64,000 bases of DNA from Robertkochia solimangrovi (GCF_007279655.1 NZ_QKWN01000011.1:62001-126000); one strand, 5' to 3'. Positions 17,742-27,540 are shown, numbered from the stretch's first letter. Made by a program: numbers and translations. The notes: generated by a model not told the origin, from the letters alone.

Positions 17742-18680
17742 TTAGAAGAAGCGCGGCGATTTATCATTTCCTAATCCAAAAATGTTTAGATCCCAAAGCA
17801 GCATGATCTCATGGGTTCCTGAATTGAATCTTCCCAAATTCGAAACCGTATAATCATAAGCATATCCGACACGAAGTCCCGGTGTTACTTTGAAATTGAC
17901 CAATCCGGTCATGGAATCCCCGAAACGATATCCCAGACCTACTTCAACCTTATCTTCGATCATAACATTAGCATTCAGATCGACCGATAATGGAGCACCT
18001 CCAACCGCTCTGGTCATGAAGGTTGGCTTGAATTTCACCGAATCACTTAACGGAAATACATACCCCCCGGTTAAGAAGAAGTGAATCTCTTCTCGTCCTA
18101 AAGCCATCACTCCTTCATCAGATTCAAGGTGTTTCGATCGTAACAACTGTGGCGCTGATAAGCCCACATAGTAGCGATCACTGAAGAAGAAAGCTCCGAA
18201 ACCAAAATTAGGAAAAGTTTTACTAACATTTGAAGCATACGCCGGATCCGGCAAAGGGTCAGAGTATACAAAACCATCGAAATCTGTATTATAAAAAGTA
18301 GCACCAACCTTGACTCCAAAAGATAATCTGCTCCATCGGTTCAAAGAGATCACATAAGCCGCATCTGCATATACATTGGTCTCCTTAACCACATCGCCGA
18401 TCTGATCATGGACGATAGAAAGACCACCTTCCACATTATAGGTCAAGGGAGAATGAACAAAGACCGACATGGTCGTTGGCCCGCCTTCAGCGCCAACCCA
18501 TTGATTGCGGTACATCGCTCCGAAATTTATAAAATCAGGATCATCGGTGGCATATCCCGGATTGATCAGACTCATGTTATACATGTACATCGTAAAACTC
18601 GGATCCTGCTGAGCATAGGAGTTAAGCCCTGTGATCAGCGCGATAATCAGTAAACTATATCGAAATGAGAAGTTTTTCAT
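17742..18680 (-). CDS. PorP/SprF-family type IX secretion outer-membrane protein
   Basis: This 312-aa barrel protein has a signal peptide (about 1-23) and the family start QQDPSFTMYMYNMSLINPGY. The motif GAMYRNQWVGAEGGPTTM is a hallmark of the PorP/SprF family. The C-terminal half has amphipathic beta-strands (VEVGLGYRFGDSMTGLVNFK, RVGYAYDY). Family members assist secretion or surface attachment of a specific T9SS substrate encoded next to them. Here that is the CTD-bearing repeat protein upstream, 14 nt away, with the OmpA/PD40 protein downstream. Confidence 0.95.
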   Translation of the reverse strand: MKNFSFRYSLLIIALITGLNSYAQQDPSFTMYMYNMSLINPGYATDDPDFINFGAMYRNQWVGAEGGPTTMSVFVHSPLTYNVEGGLSIVHDQIGDVVKETNVYADAAYVISLNRWSRLSFGVKVGATFYNTDFDGFVYSDPLPDPAYASNVSKTFPNFGFGAFFFSDRYYVGLSAPQLLRSKHLESDEGVMALGREEIHFFLTGGYVFPLSDSVKFKPTFMTRAVGGAPLSVDLNANVMIEDKVEVGLGYRFGDSMTGLVNFKVTPGLRVGYAYDYTVSNLGRFNSGTHEIMLLWDLNIFGLGNDKSPRFF

Positions 18681-18694
18681 CTAAAATACTATAC

Positions 18695-21325
18695 TTATCT
18701 GTTGAGATAGACCCGACCTTGTAAAGGCTCCCTGCTTCCATCGTTAAAATTCAATATAAAAAAGTACACACCTACAGGCAAGGTATTGCTTCCTATCGTT
18801 GCTCCTTTTTGCGCGTTTCCATCCCAATCCGGTGTACCTTGATTTCCTTCATAGAGTACATTTCCGTATCGGTTGAATATTTCTAGTGTAAAGCTCGGAT
18901 AAAGCTCTCTCAGATTGTTAATTTTAAAGGTGTCATTGATTCCATCCCCATTGGGTGAAAATCCGTCAGGAATCAGAAGATCCGATTCGCAAACCTCAAA
19001 TTCCACCGTTACCGCAAGTCGGGTAACACTTTCACATCCGGAAGCATTCACTCCTGTGGCATAATAGGTCTGGCCGTCAACCAAAAGATCCGATGGATCA
19101 TAGGGAGTGCCTCCGGTCTCATTATCATACCATACATAAGATTCTACGCCGGTAAGATTACCGCCGAGATCAGCTATGGTAGGTGCGTCACTTCCACAGA
19201 AGGTCGCACCACTTTCAACGAGTTGTGGTTCTGGACTTGATTCTATTGTAAAACTACCAGAAGGAACTACAGAAACATCAGCATCACACCCGGACACTGC
19301 CCGTGATAACTGATCGATAACGATCGTGGTACTACCCTCATTCGATAGATCCGATGATTCGATTGTAAACTCTCCGGAACCATTTGCAAAAGTCACAGTC
19401 GTTGTCGTTTCTGAATTATTTGCTCCGAGCAACGTATAGGTTATCTGATAATCCCCGGAGGTTAATTGATCAGCGCCGGAGATCATCGCAACTGTACTTT
19501 CGCCAAGACAAATATCACCGACGGTAATGACAGCCCCGGTAATCACCGGATTAGCCTCAATAGTAACGGTAATCTGAGAAGAATCGGTAAGTCCGCATTG
19601 TGCAGACCCTGTTACGGTATAGGTATAAGTACCATCTGTATCTAAATTCGGGTCGAATATTCCATTCCCACCAGATAATGCGGGATTCCAGACCCCTCCG
19701 GCGTCGGGCGATCCTCCTATGTACTCAAAGAGATCAACAGGGCCATTATCAGCACATACAATGATATTAGCATTGGTTCCCGCATTCGGATCAGGGATAA
19801 GCGTTACAGTAACACTAGCACTGACTTCTCCGCAAGCGTCACCACTGGTCAGGGTATAGGAATATACCCCCCCTTCATCCACAGCAGGATCAAAGATACT
19901 TCCCCCTCCGGACAATTGTGGCGACCAGGTACCTCCGGTTTCCGGAGATCCTCCCAGTAAACCAAACAAGTCTACCGGATCATCGACTGTACAAAGTGTC
20001 ACTGCTCCATCAGTTCCGGGATCGGGTGCAGTATTGATCGTTACGGTCACCGTTGCAGTATCATCGCTACACGGTAATTGCCCGGAAACGGTATATGTAT
20101 ATATACCCGCTGCATCCACAGCAGGATCAAATATTCCCGAACCGCTGCTTAAAGTGGGCGTCCATACTCCTCCGGCATCAGGTTCTCCTCCCAAACGGGA
20201 AAACAGATCCTGTGGAGGCGCAATATCACATAAGGCAAGCGTACCGTTCTCTCCTGCATTGACCAGCGGTACGATCGAAACGGATACCGTGGTACTACTG
20301 GCAGGACACTCAGTATCGGGCTTATCGACGGTATAAGTAAATGTATATGGACTATCCGCTACGGTCATTCCCGAAGGATCAATGGTACCAACACTACCGT
20401 TAGTTATAGATAAAGGGCCTTCCCAAACCCCAATGGATTCAGGATTACCTTGCAGAATATCAAAAAGATTTATGGTTCCTGTAGTTTCCAGCTCAGAGAT
20501 ACAAATATCGAGGGATCCGCTGTTTCCTGAATTATTAACCGGCTGAAGATCCACGACAACTTTAAGACGTTCCACACTTTCACAAGGCGGTTCAATCTTA
20601 CTGGCATAATAATCTTCTCCATCGATCAGTGGTGTGGACGGATCAAGTGGAACCACAGAATAACTTGTAGCATACCAGTTGTTATTTCCGGTAGCATCGA
20701 GATCACCTACTACAGGTGGTGAGTCTGGGTCATTACAAAAATTCTGGAACTCCTCACCCTCAGGAGCTGCAACCACACTGATATTTACGAAAACCGCTAA
20801 ACGCGATGTACGACAACCTGTATCAGGATTTGCCTGATCGGCATAATAGATCATACTACTTTCAATTACCGTTGTCAATGGTAATGGAGACCCTCCTGTT
20901 GCGCTGGTGTACCATTTGACATCATTCCCTTCAGCTTCCAGTGCTGCAAGTGTGATATCGGTATTTTCGCCGGAACATACTCCCTGAAAATTGAGTCCGA
21001 CTGGTGGACCGTAGATCACGACATCCACTCTTTCCCGACTCTCGCAACTACCGGTATTGTCATCGGCATAATAATCCTCTCCATTGACGAGTTCAATGTT
21101 AGAACCTAATGGAGTGGTACTGGTAGCGGTTGCATACCAGACTATGCCACCACCATTATCAGTTGCGATCAGGTCTCCTACAAGACTGGATTCAACATCA
21201 CAAAAGGACTGTGTGGATTGAGTAACCGTAGGACATTGAGCTGCTATCTGAAAACTACTTAGAAGCATTGCAAATGCACAAAATATTTTGCAATAAATAT
21301 TGATCAGGGGTGAATTTTTCCTCAT
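18695..21325 (-). CDS. T9SS-exported surface protein with repeat domains and gliding-type C-terminal domain
   Basis: The protein is 876 aa from ATG 21325; a TTG two codons upstream also reads in frame. After a signal peptide there are three N-terminal modules of the WYAT...GEDYYA...CES type, then one diverged and three close ~79-residue Ig-like modules (about residues 355-590). Each of these carries DLF, GGSPDAGG(V/T)W, GIFDP and YTYTV. Another YYA module follows, and the C-terminal type-B sorting domain (LIPDGFSPNGDGINDTF ... FNRYGN ... LPVGVYFF). That domain directs export by the type IX system and surface attachment or release. It resembles small SprB-like adhesins and is first in the operon with PorP/SprF and OmpA. 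Confidence 0.93.
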   Translation of the reverse strand: MRKNSPLINIYCKIFCAFAMLLSSFQIAAQCPTVTQSTQSFCDVESSLVGDLIATDNGGGIVWYATATSTTPLGSNIELVNGEDYYADDNTGSCESRERVDVVIYGPPVGLNFQGVCSGENTDITLAALEAEGNDVKWYTSATGGSPLPLTTVIESSMIYYADQANPDTGCRTSRLAVFVNISVVAAPEGEEFQNFCNDPDSPPVVGDLDATGNNNWYATSYSVVPLDPSTPLIDGEDYYASKIEPPCESVERLKVVVDLQPVNNSGNSGSLDICISELETTGTINLFDILQGNPESIGVWEGPLSITNGSVGTIDPSGMTVADSPYTFTYTVDKPDTECPASSTTVSVSIVPLVNAGENGTLALCDIAPPQDLFSRLGGEPDAGGVWTPTLSSGSGIFDPAVDAAGIYTYTVSGQLPCSDDTATVTVTINTAPDPGTDGAVTLCTVDDPVDLFGLLGGSPETGGTWSPQLSGGGSIFDPAVDEGGVYSYTLTSGDACGEVSASVTVTLIPDPNAGTNANIIVCADNGPVDLFEYIGGSPDAGGVWNPALSGGNGIFDPNLDTDGTYTYTVTGSAQCGLTDSSQITVTIEANPVITGAVITVGDICLGESTVAMISGADQLTSGDYQITYTLLGANNSETTTTVTFANGSGEFTIESSDLSNEGSTTIVIDQLSRAVSGCDADVSVVPSGSFTIESSPEPQLVESGATFCGSDAPTIADLGGNLTGVESYVWYDNETGGTPYDPSDLLVDGQTYYATGVNASGCESVTRLAVTVEFEVCESDLLIPDGFSPNGDGINDTFKINNLRELYPSFTLEIFNRYGNVLYEGNQGTPDWDGNAQKGATIGSNTLPVGVYFFILNFNDGSREPLQGRVYLNR

Positions 21326-21394
21326 ATACAACCGGGGTTACGCTACAAAATCGGGTATGTTATACTATTAATCTTTTTTCGTTTTTGCGAATTC

Positions 21395-23143
21395 TTACTC
21401 CAGAATTTTCAATCCTGATCTGGAATCAAATTGAAGTAGGTTAATACCATTGTTCAGGTAGGGGCCGGTATTTCCTTTTTCATATCTGTAATTCACGCCA
21501 TTGAACTCGGTAAATCCTGTTGATAGAGAACCGTTGAACCCTTCTTGCTGAGCGATCCTTAGCAGTGTGTCGAAAGTGAGCACATATCCAAAATAAGCAT
21601 CGTTTGAAGGAGTACCCCCAAAACGCTTTTTATATATTTTCCCGAATGATTCCGGGATCGTATTCAATCCTGATAGTTCCGGTGACGGATAAATCATATT
21701 CAAAACCTGAAAACGCTTATGAGATACATCTCTATCTGCAGGTATCAAATGTTCATCCAAAACTGCCAATTGCATATTAAACCCACCCATTTCGCGAAGC
21801 AATAAATTGGTGGTATTCAAAAACACCCGGTTTCTCGGACTATCGATCAAGATAAAATTCTTCTTATCTTTTCTCAATTTCGACACCAATGCTTCATCAT
21901 CAAAAATACCCTGTTCATTGGTCTTAACAAGAATCGCTTCCGGCATGTATTTGGCGAGAAAAGCCTCGCTCTCTAACCGAACCGGATCATGAATTACAAC
22001 GATATTCGGATCACCGGAGCTCTTGATATAACCAATAAGCTTTTCACGTTGTGCATTGATGGAAGGAACACCCTCATAGATATTGTTAATACCCGTGAAA
22101 TCAGGATTGTTTGACGCAGTAATCACAGGAATTCCCGCTGCAACCACAACCTCAGCTGCTGCCTTGGTCGGATAATCAAAATAAGGTGATATAATCGCCT
22201 GTGAATTGTCCCAATTATATTTTTCCAGCATTGCCTTAACGGTTGCTGCATCGGTCTGTGCAGCTATGGTTGCGATCGATGGTTGTACGTCAACGCCTTT
22301 TAATTTAACCGCTTCCATCGCCAGACTTGCTCCCTGATAGAACTGATAATTTCTTTTTATATCTTCAGATTCGGCTGATTCCACATCCTTAGAGGAGAAT
22401 TGCGATTCTGAAAAAGGCAAAAGAAAAACGAGTCTGGCTTTGCTTCCGGACACAACAGAATTTACCATATTACCGGAAACCGATTTCTGAGGACCCGTTT
22501 TTACCGGCGGCACAACCGGATCTTTCTCAACGATACTGACCGGTGTAGTATCGGGTTTCACATTTGGTTTAGTTGTGGTCACGGAAGTTGGCTTTTCAAA
22601 TTTCGGCACCTCGGTAGATCTGGGATTAACCAGTCGGTCTCCTGCCATAAGAACCGGAACAATATTTGGGTTAGCCCGTTCAAGTTCACCGATACTCACC
22701 CCATATTTACGGGCAAGACTGAATTTGGTGTCTCCGGGTTGAATAATGTAAACACCCGGCTCTTCAGATACGGGAATAAGACGGATCATCTCTCCTGATT
22801 TTAATCCATCTGAGATCCCCGGATTCATAGCATCCAGATCTTTTATAGTTATATTAAATCTTTGCGAAATTGCAGATTTGGTATCTCCGGGTTGAACGAT
22901 ATAGGTTGTTGGATTAACCGTTCCGGATTTAACGATGAGGGATTCACCAACATAGATTATCTCTTCCGGCCTTGGGTTCAATGCCAGCAATGCTTCTACG
23001 GTAAGATCGTAGGCTCTGGATATACTATACAACGTCTCCCCTGCCTTCACTACATGCTTTCCGGTGTTTTGCCCGTTCATGAAATGAAAGCAAAGACAAA
23101 TGAACGTTACATAGATAACATATTTATTTGATTTTACTCCCAT
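21395..23143 (-). CDS. Triple-LysM protein with periplasmic-binding-like C-terminal domain
   Basis: The protein is 582 aa from ATG 23143; the longer reading to 23191 has no better start and lacks a clean signal peptide. After a signal peptide come three LysM domains. Their motifs are VVKAGETLYSISRAYDLTV, IVQPGDTKSAISQRFNITI and IIQPGDTKFSLARKYGVSI. A Pro/Thr/Lys-rich linker follows, then a long domain (about 235-580) with the look of a type-1 periplasmic-binding fold (ARLVFLLPFSESQF; VVAAGIPVITASNNP). This suggests a cell-wall-anchored ligand sensor or structural protein, not a transporter. It is co-oriented with the downstream CTD-PorP-OmpA set but 69 nt away. Confidence 0.88.
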   Translation of the reverse strand: MGVKSNKYVIYVTFICLCFHFMNGQNTGKHVVKAGETLYSISRAYDLTVEALLALNPRPEEIIYVGESLIVKSGTVNPTTYIVQPGDTKSAISQRFNITIKDLDAMNPGISDGLKSGEMIRLIPVSEEPGVYIIQPGDTKFSLARKYGVSIGELERANPNIVPVLMAGDRLVNPRSTEVPKFEKPTSVTTTKPNVKPDTTPVSIVEKDPVVPPVKTGPQKSVSGNMVNSVVSGSKARLVFLLPFSESQFSSKDVESAESEDIKRNYQFYQGASLAMEAVKLKGVDVQPSIATIAAQTDAATVKAMLEKYNWDNSQAIISPYFDYPTKAAAEVVVAAGIPVITASNNPDFTGINNIYEGVPSINAQREKLIGYIKSSGDPNIVVIHDPVRLESEAFLAKYMPEAILVKTNEQGIFDDEALVSKLRKDKKNFILIDSPRNRVFLNTTNLLLREMGGFNMQLAVLDEHLIPADRDVSHKRFQVLNMIYPSPELSGLNTIPESFGKIYKKRFGGTPSNDAYFGYVLTFDTLLRIAQQEGFNGSLSTGFTEFNGVNYRYEKGNTGPYLNNGINLLQFDSRSGLKILE

Positions 23144-23662
23144 ACCCGTACCCAGTATACTATGCCTAAAGTTTGTAATTAAATATAACACAAAAAAATA
23201 GCTTGAAAATGGTATCCTTCTTAAGATGTCAATATTTTATCAACAACAAAACAAGTCAATTCAGACATCAGAACAGCACAGTTTACCAACAGGTTGAAGT
23301 TCCATTCCCAATCAATGGGCGAAGATGCACTAATATAGATGTATGGACTAAAATAATCGATGAACGCATCAATATATAGGGTTGTAATGTCATTTCATCG
23401 AAAATAATAAAAAATATACTATAAATTACCTCATAATAATTCCTTAAAAATCACGAATTTACTGACATTATCGTGAAGTTACAATCACGATTTCTGACCA
23501 ATGTTTTTCAGATCATTATTTCCTTTTTAATTTCAATATTACGCTGTTGCCATTCAACCGAATAGCCTTCTCCTCATCGTTTATTTATGGAAAATTATTG
23601 CAAAATTAGTAGCTTAGATGGGTTAAGTTTGCAAAAATAATACATATTAAATTTCTGTGGTT
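23144..23662. other. Divergent intergenic region, about 0.5 kb
   Basis: This A/T-rich gap separates the LysM gene (minus) from the unrecognised gene (plus). No ORF or RNA gene was recognised. A promoter for the plus-strand gene is called within it. No exact TAnnTTTG was found on the minus strand for the LysM gene. Confidence 0.5.
23598..23631 (+). promoter_or_regulatory. Bacteroidota-type promoter upstream of 23663 gene
   Basis: A -33 TTG (23598-23600) is followed after 23 nt by TAAGTTTG (23624-23631), an exact TAnnTTTG -7 element. Transcription would start near 23638, giving a leader of about 25 nt. Confidence 0.5.
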
Positions 23663-24370
23663 ATGGTTCTTTCTGTTGAAAACGCTTATTTGGAAACTAA
23701 AGAAATCCTTCAGGGAAGGAATGCTTTACGAGATGATTTTCAGCCCTTAGCAGATTGGATTCAAGCCAATTACGAAGTTACACCAATAAATATATATTTT
23801 GAGGTTAAAGGAGAAAACCGTATCCCTACTCTAGAAATATGGTTTGAAAGGGATCGTGATCTCGAACCCTTCCAAAACAAGTTCCACACATTCTTCAAAA
23901 GCAAACATGTCGATGCCATTAAGGAACAGTTTAAAGCATTAACACCGCATAATCAAGGGAGCGCAGATACCGACCTCCACGCTGGGTTAAACGGAAAATC
24001 CTTTCCCCAATTTGATTTAAATGAGTTGCAAGTGGAATTTACGGCTTTTAAACCGATCGCCAGAATCTCCATAAATGAACAAATAACTTCTGATGAGATC
24101 GAATCCCTTCAAAAAGAGATCGATAATCCTGTGATCTGGAAAATTTCCCGGGGGCCCTCTGGCACTACCTTTTTTCTATATACCGACGATCAGGTACGGA
24201 GATTCATGTTTACCAAATCACATATGAAGTGGACCGATATGTATTTTGAATTACTGAAGAAATATGATGAGTTCAACTATTTCGAAAGAGATAATTTCGT
24301 GATCTATCTGGATAGCAAAGAAAATTTCGAAAACAACTTTCACGGAAACTGGTTCTTCTATTATAAATAA
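23663..24370 (+). CDS. Unrecognised cytosolic protein
   Basis: The protein is 235 aa from ATG 23663 (a GTG two codons earlier is possible). I do not recognise a family. There is no signal peptide or membrane segment. Composition is acidic and aromatic-rich, with alternating strands and helices (VTPINIYFEVKGENRIPTLE; FNYFERDNFVIYLDSKENFE). Two similar beta-alpha halves may be present: residues 30-80 contain EIWFERDRDLEPFQNKF, and residues 125-225 contain ISINEQITSDEIESLQKEI and TTFFLYTDDQVRRFMF. It is monocistronic with a good promoter, and normal codon use suggests a real resident gene. No function is proposed. Confidence 0.75.
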   Translation: MVLSVENAYLETKEILQGRNALRDDFQPLADWIQANYEVTPINIYFEVKGENRIPTLEIWFERDRDLEPFQNKFHTFFKSKHVDAIKEQFKALTPHNQGSADTDLHAGLNGKSFPQFDLNELQVEFTAFKPIARISINEQITSDEIESLQKEIDNPVIWKISRGPSGTTFFLYTDDQVRRFMFTKSHMKWTDMYFELLKKYDEFNYFERDNFVIYLDSKENFENNFHGNWFFYYK

Positions 24371-24421
24371 ATCGTATTGGTGACACTATACTGGTGACAG
24401 TAACTGAGTCTGTGAAACAGT

Positions 24422-24540
24422 TCACTTCCGCATTTAAGGCTAAAGTGCCTAAATAGGGATGACACTCGACGTCGCCGCAGTTGTCCCGAGAATCGGGAGC
24501 AGGATCGTCACTTTCAGTGCGTCATCTGACAAGCAGATTT
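24422..24540. repeat. Dispersed intergenic element, copy 2
   Basis: It aligns with 13224-13333. The conserved flanks are GCTAAAGTGCCTAAATAG, GACACTCGACG, CGCCG, GCAGGATCGTCACTTT and CAAGCAGAT. The hairpin in its middle is TCCCGA-gaa-TCGGGA. It sits in the 283-nt gap before the Omp85 gene. Confidence 0.7.
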
Positions 24541-24653
24541 CAAGCAGTCTCCAATTTAACATAAACACTTGATTATCTTAAACTTACATTTATTTTATTT
24601 ATCTTAGGCCTACTGACTAACATTCGTCAGCGACTACCCTAAAATTTTGATAA

Positions 24654-25742
24654 ATGAGATCCAAACACCTCGGAACTTTAACAATCGTTTTCTGGATAAC
24701 CATCCTTAGCTTTCCAATATCAATCAATGCCCAGCAAGTAACCGACTCACTTCAGAATGACAAAAAACAAAAGAAGATCGATCTCACTGTAATGCCTTTT
24801 ATCAATTATAACCGTGATCTGAAATTCATGTTCGGGGTGATCCCGATGGCGATGTATCGTCCGATGAAGAATGACACCATCTCTCCCAAATCTCTATCCG
24901 GCATCTCGGCCGTATACACGACAAATGGTTCCTATTTTATCGCTTTATTCAACAAACTATACCTTTCTGAAGACACCTGGAGAATCAATTTTTTTGCCGT
25001 AACAGGCGATCATAATTCTCAATTCTTCATGGATGACCTGGATGCCCCCGGATTTTATGATTATGGAACCAAAACAAGCATCATAAGTATTGGAGCACAA
25101 CGTAAAATTATGGAGCATCTTTATGGCGGACTCACCTACACCTTCTCCTATTTTGATACAGATTATGAGGATGAAGTGCAACCATCCTCCATTACACGTA
25201 CACACGGTATAGAATTAAGTGCGCTTTGGGATACCCGCTCAGATGTCTACTATCCTTACAATGGAAGAAAAGTCAGACTTCGCTGGATCACTTATCCGGA
25301 ATGGTTCGGAAATGAGAGCAATGCAAATCGCGTAGTGACAATCCTGAATCAGTATTATGGGGTAAGGAAAGATACCGATGTGATCGCAGCCCGTTTCTTC
25401 GGAAGTTTTGGACTCGGTGATATTCCATTCGAACAGCAAGTAACTCTGGGAGGTAAAGACATCCGTGGTTATTCGGAAGGTAAATACAGAGGTGATGGTC
25501 AGATCGCTATCCAGGGTGAATATCGCTATAACTTCAGTCAGAAAATGGGATTGGTTGGTTTCGCCGGACTTTCAACCATCTACGGATCTGACACAGAGGA
25601 CTTCAATTGGGACCTCTACCCCGGTATTGGCGTAGGTTATCGCTACCGGGCTTTTAAAGCTGTCAAGTTCAATATAGGCCTGGATGCTGCAGTTGGAAAA
25701 GGTGACTGGGGACTATACTTCAGAATCGGAGAAGCATTTTAA
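24654..25742 (+). CDS. Omp85/BamA-family outer-membrane barrel without POTRA domains
   Basis: This 362-aa protein has a signal peptide (about residues 1-27) and is composed almost entirely of amphipathic beta-strands. The family's L6 motif is present as TLGGKDIRGYSEGKYRG (the (V/I)RG(Y/F) element). An early strand has VMPFINYNRDLKFMFGVIP, and the last residues LYFRIGEAF end in the C-terminal Phe. It lacks the N-terminal POTRA domains of BamA and TamA, so it matches the short bacterial surface-antigen group whose cargo is unknown. It is a single gene with a strong terminator downstream. Confidence 0.9.
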   Translation: MRSKHLGTLTIVFWITILSFPISINAQQVTDSLQNDKKQKKIDLTVMPFINYNRDLKFMFGVIPMAMYRPMKNDTISPKSLSGISAVYTTNGSYFIALFNKLYLSEDTWRINFFAVTGDHNSQFFMDDLDAPGFYDYGTKTSIISIGAQRKIMEHLYGGLTYTFSYFDTDYEDEVQPSSITRTHGIELSALWDTRSDVYYPYNGRKVRLRWITYPEWFGNESNANRVVTILNQYYGVRKDTDVIAARFFGSFGLGDIPFEQQVTLGGKDIRGYSEGKYRGDGQIAIQGEYRYNFSQKMGLVGFAGLSTIYGSDTEDFNWDLYPGIGVGYRYRAFKAVKFNIGLDAAVGKGDWGLYFRIGEAF

Positions 25743-25756
25743 GAAACTACTTTAAA

Positions 25757-25892
25757 TTAATTATGGATAAAGGATTATGGATTTGGATTAAGGATTATGG
25801 ATAATAATTAACTCTAAACCTCAATTCTCAATTCTCAATTCTTAATTCATAATTCTCAATTCTTAATTCTTAATTCTTAATTCATAATCCAT
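25757..25892. repeat. GGATTATGG/CAATTCTTAATTC repeat tract with inverted halves
   Basis: The left part (25757-25809) repeats GGATTAT-like words. The right part (25821-25892) repeats the complementary words AATTCTCAATTC and TTAATTCATAATCC. The two halves can pair imperfectly. It belongs to the same family as 12950-13003, 38597-38640 and 58714-58760. Confidence 0.75.
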
Positions 25893-25900
25893 ATTTCATA

Positions 25901-25952
25901 AAAAAGTAACGGTTCTTCATGATCATAGAATACTGAAGAACAGTTACTTTTT
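25901..25952. terminator. Strong bidirectional terminator between convergent genes
   Basis: AAAAAGTAAC-g-GTTCTTCA (25901-25919) pairs with TGAAGAAC-a-GTTACTTTTT (25934-25952): 18 of 19 positions pair around a 14-nt loop. A-runs and T-runs at the ends let it work on both strands. It serves the Omp85 gene (plus) and sulfatase (minus). Confidence 0.85.
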
Positions 25953-25983
25953 CTAGTTACTATTTTGCTTTAGTAATCAGGAA

Positions 25984-27540
25984 TCAATTCCCTTTACTTC
26001 CGCTTCTCATTTTATCCATAACTTCATCAAGGTTAAAGGATGCTGGTTTTTGCCTCGGTGGATAATCCTTGAAGCTCATAACCATTTCGCCAGTTATATC
26101 CTGAGCTGCCACGCCTGCGAACTGCATGATTCCTTCCATCCATTCGTAATAAACATTTGAATTATGCTGTGCCCTTTCAAACGGATCCATTTTCAGATCG
26201 AAGATCAACGGAATCCTAAGACTTACAAACGGATACATCCATACGCCGAATTTTGACGATTGCTGTTCCATGAATACAAGCTTCCAACGATCATATCTCA
26301 GAGCGACCAATTGACCATCATCATTCCAATAAAAGAACTCCCTTCTGGGCCAGTTTGTAGCACCAAATTCATTTTTGGTTACTTGCTGCTGTCCGGTTAA
26401 AAATGGTAAAAGATTATATCCATCCAAATGAACCTTGTAGTTCATACCTCCGGCAGCATAACCTTTCAATAATTTATCTTTTATTCCTGTATCTCCGGCA
26501 GCAGCCATAAGCGTAGGCACCCAATCATTTCCGGCTACAACCTCATTAACTACGGAACCTGCTTCAATCTTACCCGGCCATCTGATAACACATGGTACCC
26601 GGTAAGCACCTTCCCAGTTGGTATTCTTTTCACCACGGAATGGTGTGATTCCACCATCCGGCCACATATTGAAATGTGGACCATTGTCTGTAGTGTAGAT
26701 CACGATCGTATTCTCGCTTACGCCCAATTCATCCAATTTATCGAGGATCATTCCGATCTGATCATCATGCTGCATCATACCATCAGCATAGAAGTTCAAG
26801 CCAGACTTTCCTTCATAGGATTCCGGTACATGCGTAACATAGTGCATTCTAGTGGTATTGAACCAAACAAAGAAGGGTTTATTAGCCTTTACAGACTTAT
26901 CCATAAAATTATTAGCCGCATCCAGGAATTCCTGATCAACGGTTTCCATACGCTTCATGTTCAAAGGACCGGTATCTTCAATTTTCCCATCGGCATAGGA
27001 ATGAATCACTCCTCTGGGACCATATTTCTTTCTGAACTCCGGGTTCTTGGGATAATACGGATTTTCAGGAGTCTCCTCAGCATTTAAGTGGTAAAGATTT
27101 CCAAAGAATTCATCAAAACCATGATTGGTTGGAAGGAATTCATCCAGATCTCCCAGGTGATTCTTTCCGAACTGACCCGTAGCATATCCCAATGGTTTCA
27201 AAAGTTCCGCCAGGGTTGGATCCTCCTTTTGTATTCCTAAGGTAGATCCCGGCACACCCACTTTCGTCATCCCTGTCCGAACCGGCATTTGCCCGGTAAT
27301 AAAAGCCGCCCTTCCGGCTGTACAGCTCTGTTCAGCATAGTAATCCGTAAAGATCGCACCTTCGTGGGCTAACCGGTCAATATTGGGTGTCTTATACCCC
27401 ATCATCCCACGATTGTTATAACTCAGATTCCAATACCCTATATCATCACCCATGATGACCAGAATATTCGGTTTTTGTTGCGGAAATACCTGGGTAAACC
27501 CCATCAGTATCAACGCAAGAAGAATATTTCTAAAATTCAT
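25984..27540 (-). CDS. Secreted arylsulfatase-family enzyme (first of two)
   Basis: This 518-aa protein has a signal peptide (cut near Gln21). Sulfatase motifs are clear: the metal-binding Asp32/Asp33 (VIMGDDIGYW), the formylglycine-type site Cys73 in QSCTAGRAAFITG, GKNHLGD, and TDNGPH further on. The core is C-T-A-G-R rather than the textbook C-x-P-S-R. The same variant is in the paralogue at 34107-35627. Maturation needs a formylglycine-generating enzyme encoded elsewhere. The substrate is a sulfate ester, possibly of an algal polysaccharide or lipid. It follows the bat operon on the same strand, 127 nt after batD in that direction. Confidence 0.93.
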   Translation of the reverse strand: MNFRNILLALILMGFTQVFPQQKPNILVIMGDDIGYWNLSYNNRGMMGYKTPNIDRLAHEGAIFTDYYAEQSCTAGRAAFITGQMPVRTGMTKVGVPGSTLGIQKEDPTLAELLKPLGYATGQFGKNHLGDLDEFLPTNHGFDEFFGNLYHLNAEETPENPYYPKNPEFRKKYGPRGVIHSYADGKIEDTGPLNMKRMETVDQEFLDAANNFMDKSVKANKPFFVWFNTTRMHYVTHVPESYEGKSGLNFYADGMMQHDDQIGMILDKLDELGVSENTIVIYTTDNGPHFNMWPDGGITPFRGEKNTNWEGAYRVPCVIRWPGKIEAGSVVNEVVAGNDWVPTLMAAAGDTGIKDKLLKGYAAGGMNYKVHLDGYNLLPFLTGQQQVTKNEFGATNWPRREFFYWNDDGQLVALRYDRWKLVFMEQQSSKFGVWMYPFVSLRIPLIFDLKMDPFERAQHNSNVYYEWMEGIMQFAGVAAQDITGEMVMSFKDYPPRQKPASFNLDEVMDKMRSGSKGN

